Of a DNA stretch of 12,358 nt, positions 8,701 to 12,358 are shown one piece after another; position 1 is the stretch's first letter; the number at the start of each line of letters is the position of its first letter. The DNA lies in contig JAAMXP010001494.1 of assembly GCA_019693395.1 (NCBI GenBank), positions 1 to 12,358 on the forward strand, written 5' to 3'. The notes under the pieces are model-generated. The model was not told the origin of the DNA. It saw only the letters and a list, made by a program, of their open reading frames with translations, and did not search any database. Both the position numbers and the translations under genes were made by a program. The DNA is from Ettlia oleoabundans (taxonomy: Eukaryota; Chlorophyta; Chlorophyceae; Chlamydomonadales).

Positions 8701-9927
8701 CACATAAGCTGTGTTGACACAGCTGCTAGCCCTATCAGTGACACACTGGACCACACGCTGCTCAATTACTCATGTGTGCATTGATGTCATGTCCCTGTCT
8801 CCTCAAATGCCCCTCCTGTACCAGACATGTTTTGTTTATTGCCGTCAAGTTGCAAGCTGTCTTGTGCATACTTTTGCCTCGCACCGCAATGTGCTCTCGC
8901 AGCCAGCTACACTGCTGCAGGAGCGAGCAGCGCAGCAGCAAGCAGCATTCCCCTGCAACTGAGCAGCAGCAGGCTGTAGCATCTAAAGCAGCTGAGCCCA
9001 GCCCGGGGGCTGCAGCACCCCAGGCAGCGCCTGAGGGCGGTAGAAGCGTGGAGCTGGAACGGGAGCTGCAACGCAGCGCAGGCAGCAGCGACGGCAGTGA
9101 AGGACCTGCAGAAGTGGAGGCACAGGAGAAGTCTGGGCACCACAGGTAAGCAGGATATGGGACAGGAGGGTTGGCGATTGTCAGCAGCCTCTGACAGCCC
9201 TGCATGGACTGCTCCAGAGGTTGATCCAAGCCACTTCAACAAGGCTCCCAACGTCCTGCGGTTGAGTTTGTTGGACTGGATGTGCTCATCAGGCACCTGA
9301 TTCTAAGCTTTCCTCGCTTGTTTTGTTCCAGGGAGAAGAAGGAGAAGCGCCATAAGAAGGAGAAAAAGGAGAAGAAAGACAAGAAGGAGAAGAAGGAGAA
9401 AAAGGAGAAGAAAGAGAAGCGTCACAAGCGGGATAAGGTGAGTAGCCTGGACATGCTGCTCCGTTTTGCAAGCATATCTGAGACGGGAACTGGTTCACCA
9501 CTGCGTGTGCATTTTCTCGACTAGTTATGTCCAGTGATGATATCACAGGTCTGTTGCCGACTCATGCCTTGGGCTGCAGGACAAGGGGTCCCCTGACAAT
9601 CGTGGTGAAGGCGCGCAGCAGCCGGGCAGCCACCCGGCGCAGGAGGAGGATGCCGAAGCAGAGGCGCGGCAGCAGCCTGTCGCTGCTGCAACCTCGCGTC
9701 CAGCAGCTGCCGCACCAGCCCCAGAGAAGGAGCAGCAGCAGGATGTGCGGCGCCAGCAGCAGCAGCAGCCTTCTGAGCGCCACCAGTCGGAGCGGGACAA
9801 GTCCCTGGGGCCACGCCTGTTTGACAAGGCACTGGTGGCGGCCATGAGGGACAAGCGCGGCGGGGGAGACAAGCGCGGCAGCCGCGACGACTCCAAGCAC
9901 CGCAGCAGCAAGCGGTCACGCAAGTAG
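5753..9927 (+). CDS. RBBP6: RBBP6/Mpe1-like protein: DWNN domain, zinc knuckle, RS-rich tail, no RING (867 aa)
   Basis: RBBP6 (yeast Mpe1, plant PQT3) belongs to the pre-mRNA cleavage and polyadenylation machinery; full-length homologues are also ubiquitin ligases. Exons are 5753-6324, 6551-7167, 7386-7786, 7952-8286, 8921-9145, 9332-9437 and 9580-9927; they total 2604 bases and join in frame with GT..AG borders. Residues 1-77 are a DWNN ubiquitin-like domain (VRYRFKNAVAEDVVTFEGAV; NQEYADDSKPIPRNSLVLVK). A Gly/Arg patch precedes a CCHC zinc knuckle built across the first junction: C189, C192, H198, C203. The family motif GDPNFDRKRVRPPVGIP (207-223) and a conserved-looking FAREILGLP follow. 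Plant homologues then carry a Cys-rich RING/U-box, but here the chain runs straight into Ala/Pro/Gln-rich sequence (about 250-385). Exons 3-5 encode an Arg/Ser/Glu-rich tail (RSRSREERR, RSRERSWERS). Exon 6 is almost purely Lys/Glu, and exon 7 has a Q run and ends KHRSSKRSRK. No TGTAA was found after the stop. Confidence 0.9.
7254..7299. repeat. GCT/CTG trinucleotide repeat in an intron
   Basis: About 15 GCT/CTG triplets with one interruption lie in the 218-base intron (7168-7385) of the RBBP6-like gene. Reading from exon 2 into this intron meets TGA at 7215-7217, before the repeat, so it is not translated as part of the gene. Confidence 0.9.
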
Positions 9928-10073
9928 CGTCACAAGCATCATGAACGCAACGCAACAAGCTCACATGGTCTTTTCAGCACTCTTGCTGCAACATGGTAGC
10001 TCATTTTCGCTCAACCCAGCTCTCACTTCCCTGCACGAGTCCCTTGTTAGACTGCACCAAGTGCTCCTGTTGC

Positions 10074-10078
10074 TTACA
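10074..10078 (-). terminator. Poly(A) signal TGTAA for the arabinofuranosidase gene
   Basis: TTACA on the plus strand reads TGTAA on the minus strand, about 250 bases after the stop at 10329-10327. It is the only minus-strand copy found in the convergent gap. Confidence 0.5.
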
Positions 10079-10250
10079 TCTGGCTTTTGCTGCACTTATG
10101 TTATCACCCTTTGCACTTTGGCTTTAGATGCAGTTGACTACAGATGCAACACGCAAAGGCATGGATACTGGTATGGCAGAGCTTGGCAGTTGTGGTGGGG
10201 TGTGCTAACAACATTGCGAGGCATACGTGGCATGCAGGCATCGTGCGCGC

Positions 10251-10277
10251 GTGTGTGTGTGTGTGTGGGGGGGGGGG
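10251..10277. repeat. GT dinucleotide run followed by eleven G
   Basis: Eight GT units (10251-10266) pass into a run of eleven G (10267-10277). The tract lies in the 3' UTR of the arabinofuranosidase gene, where the minus strand reads C11 then CA repeats. Confidence 0.9.
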
Positions 10278-10326
10278 TAATCACTAGCTAGCTGGCTACG
10301 AGTTTGACTAGTTTTTAGTGACCTCC

Positions 10327-11996
10327 CTACTCCTCAGCGGTGTGCGGCACTATGCGCAGCTTGAGGACGCTCAGGCTCCAGGGTGGCAGCGGCAGCTCAA
10401 AGTGCTCAGACACGCCGCTGATGGCAGCGCTGCGGGGGGCAACCTGCACGCCCAGCACATGAAACAGCAAAACCTGCTCTCCGCCTGCGCCTTTGGTGTC
10501 ACCAAGGTGAAATTAGCTGCGATGGTTGCTCGCTGCATAAACAGCCGCACCCTAAGCCTCCACCCAACCACGCACATTGACAGCCAAGTTGTTGCTCATA
10601 CAAGCATGATGATCAGTAGCAGAGCATAGAGGTGGCAGGGGCGGTTGCCCCCCTCAACCATCCACCCACCCAGACACACACCTTGAGTGGCTCCTCAAAA
10701 GAGTTTTCTTCCAGCGGGTGCTGCCCCCCCAGCACCAGCAGCTCCCCGCTGGCGCCCAGGGACCCCGCAGGCAGCCCCGACATGCGCAGTCCCACCACCT
10801 GCCCATAGCCCGCAAAGTTGACCAGCTTGACCGCAACCTGCAGGATAAGGGGAGGCGGGTGGGACGCAGGATGGAGGGAGGGGGCGTGCCATGCCATGGC
10901 AGCAAGCACGAATGCAGGTGCCAACAGTACTGGCAAGGTGAAATGGAGTTGCGCCCCTGGCCCCTGAGCCGCGCTGGCATGAGGCGTGTGAGCTCACGCT
11001 GCACGCAACATGCGGTGCCAACATCAATCACGTGCGCAGAAGCAGCAATGATGGATGCCGCAGCAGGGCATTGTGAGGAGGGTATCAATCACACCACGCA
11101 CTAGGACCTGGCGGTGTTGTGGGGAGCTGCGCCGCACTGGCGACGGTTGTGAGGATGAGGGCAGGGCCTCACCTCGTCGCACATCTTGTTCTGGCAGGTC
11201 ACGCTGGCGGCCACACGCTCTGAGGCGGGCCCCGCCACCTGCGTGGGCAGCAGTGCAGTGCCCAGGTGCTGCGCCATCAGCTGCTGCACGTGATAGCTGG
11301 GGATGCCAAACATCCTGCACCAGGCCGGCTGGTAGGGGGGCAAGAACTGAACCTGATGCCTGCCGCAGGCAGACGAGCATTTGAGCGCCGTCTCAATGGC
11401 ACAGCCCACCGCACCGCACCACACAACGCATTGCGAGAGGCCAAGGAGCAGCGTTGTAGTGGGATGCACCTGTGGTTGTCAAAGACCACCAGGTTTGTGG
11501 CCCAAGGGCGGGCGTTGTTGTTGACAAAGAGCGGGGCGTAGGCGGCAGCCAGCACTGAGCCTGCGCCACCTCCGCCCCCTGCGCTGTTACGCTCCAGCCC
11601 GGTCATGAACCCGGCCTCAGCCACAGCACCAATCAGGTTGCCCTGACCACCGCCCTCTGAGGCCAGAGGCAGGGAGGAGGGGGCCGCCAGCAGGGTAGGG
11701 GGGGAAGGAAAGGGAGGGTGATGCCAGGGTAAGGCAGATTGACCAGCTTCACATCCACAAACCAGCCCGAAAGGGACGACACCACTGATACCTGTCAATG
11801 AGACACAAGCCGTTGGCAGGCTTGCCAGTGCATGCATGCCAGTGCAAGTGCCAGTGGTGTAGACTCAATGGCCGCCAGCCCGCTGATGCATCGCTGCCTG
11901 CCGCCTGCTGCTCATCCACGGCACCCCAAACGCCAGCCCACAACCCCATCCCCCGCCAACAATGCCTTCCACCCCAGACACTGCCTGCCCATCCAC

Positions 11997-12042
<46 letters not shown>

Positions 12043-12149
12043 TGCCCACCTGTGACTGCGTACTCGCTGGCAAAGATGAGGGCGGCGTCGGGGCTGGGTG
12101 CGTCAAAGGCGTGCCTCCTGCCAAACATGTCGTCAGGGTTGGTGTAGAC
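10327..12149 (-). CDS. GH51 alpha-L-arabinofuranosidase, C-terminal part (gene continues past right edge)
   Basis: GH51 enzymes remove terminal alpha-L-arabinofuranose from arabinans, arabinoxylans and arabinogalactan proteins; in algae, wall glycoproteins are a likely substrate. Five exons are visible: 12149-12050, 11656-11470, 11314-11173, 10837-10682 and 10443-10327. They join in frame to 233 residues and a TAG stop. Exon one reads VYTNPDDMFGRRHAF and then FASEYAVT; the Glu of SEYAV (codon 12065-12063) corresponds to the family's catalytic nucleophile. Next come NLIGAVAEAGFMTGLERN, a Gly-rich insert, and YAPLFVNNNARPW; then RMFGIPSYHVQQL. The last two exons give the C-terminal beta-domain: VKLVNFAG, EENSFEEP and a closing LPLPPWSLSVLKL. 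Plant ASD1-type enzymes show the same order (EYAV, LIGLE, APLFVNTN, YGTPSYWVQ, KAVNFG, DENSF, LPPHSFSSFDLL). The acid/base Glu and N-terminal region lie beyond the edge, and 12150-12358 is intron. All introns are GT..AG. Confidence 0.93.
12000..12042. repeat. 43-base C homopolymer in a GH51 gene intron
   Basis: An uninterrupted run of 43 C lies in the 393-base intron 12049-11657. On the transcribed strand it is a G run starting seven bases after the exon boundary, in the sequence GTGGGCAG followed by G. The true length is uncertain, because such runs are prone to sequencing and assembly error. Confidence 0.9.
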
Positions 12150-12294
12150 CTGCACACATGGCAGAACGGGGGGGGAGGGACACCAGGCTTCACTGCCAGG
12201 GTGCCAAGGTGCTAGGGCGCCAGACTAGAGTGCTGGGGTGTTGGGGTGGTCCACACAGGAAGGCGGAAAGGCGAGGAGATAGCGGTACTTGTGC

Positions 12295-12358
12295 ACATGA
12301 ACATGAACATGAACATGAACATGAACATGAACATGAACATGAACATGAACATGAACAT
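12295..12358. repeat. ACATGA hexanucleotide tandem repeat, reaching the right edge
   Basis: At least ten and a half perfect copies of ACATGA run to the last base of the window, so the array is longer than seen. It lies upstream of the exon starting at 12149 of the arabinofuranosidase gene, most likely in an intron. The minus strand would read as Met-Phe, His-Val or Cys-Ser dipeptides if translated. Confidence 0.95.

Larger units (their letters stand above)
9928..10326. other. Convergent 3' UTR region between the RBBP6-like gene and the arabinofuranosidase
   Basis: This 399-base stretch lies between two stop codons facing each other. It contains a minus-strand TGTAA (10078-10074) and a GT/G run (10251-10277), but no plus-strand TGTAA that I can find. 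The RBBP6-like transcript must therefore use a variant signal or read into the facing gene. No gene is seen. Confidence 0.55.

Noticed and set aside
9521..9964. Overlapping frames on both strands over the last RBBP6-like exon
   Set aside because: They are shadows of the Gln/Arg/Lys-rich coding exon, which joins in frame to the preceding exons and ends in a basic tail.
12000..12042. Poly-Pro or poly-Gly coding stretch
   Set aside because: Frames through the homopolymer translate as Pro or Gly runs, but the tract is inside an intron bounded by a good donor at 12049 and an acceptor at 11658-11657 that restores the GH51 frame.
1..12358. CRISPR arrays, insertion sequences, retroelements, tRNA or rRNA genes
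   Set aside because: The tandem repeats lack spacers. No transposase, reverse transcriptase or integrase motif was seen in any frame, and I recognised no tRNA or rRNA sequence.

Overview
The window looks like nuclear DNA of a green alga (Chlorophyta). It is visibly GC-rich and holds intron-dense genes of plant-like families. Introns of roughly 120-630 bases carry GT..AG borders, simple-sequence repeats are common, and the algal poly(A) signal TGTAA lies near two gene ends. A chlorophycean relative of Scenedesmus/Raphidocelis type is my guess; the class cannot be fixed from this sequence. I see no bacterial operons, mobile elements, CRISPR, rRNA or tRNA.

Five protein genes can be built, with splice junctions I chose by hand so that reading frame and homology stay intact. 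(1) 18-1003, minus: 5' part of Pescadillo (PES/NOP7), a 60S ribosome assembly factor, running off the left edge. (2) 1586-1861, plus: a small unrecognised protein of 91 aa. (3) 2614-5261, minus: a complete eight-exon gene for chloroplast MPBQ/MSBQ methyltransferase (VTE3), used in plastoquinone and tocopherol synthesis. (4) 5753-9927, plus: a complete seven-exon gene for an RBBP6/Mpe1-like protein of 867 aa with a DWNN domain, a zinc knuckle and a long Arg/Ser- and Lys/Glu-rich tail, but no RING/U-box where plant and animal homologues have one. (5) 10327-12149, minus: the C-terminal part of a GH51 alpha-L-arabinofuranosidase, running off the right edge.

The genes alternate in direction: PES and the small gene diverge from 1004-1585, the small gene and VTE3 converge on 1862-2613, VTE3 and the RBBP6-like gene diverge from 5262-5752, and the RBBP6-like gene and the arabinofuranosidase converge on 9928-10326. 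Promoters are therefore probably shared and 3' ends lie close together or overlap. The products belong to unrelated processes (ribosome assembly, prenylquinone synthesis, mRNA 3'-end processing, wall glycan hydrolysis), so no pathway cluster is implied.

I found no new multi-gene system. The points most worth a second look are the RING-less RBBP6-like protein with an unusual zinc-knuckle spacing, the unknown small protein, a 21-bp duplication abutting an unusual AAG acceptor in VTE3, possible alternative ends of two proteins by splicing, and a 43-base homopolymer beside a splice donor.
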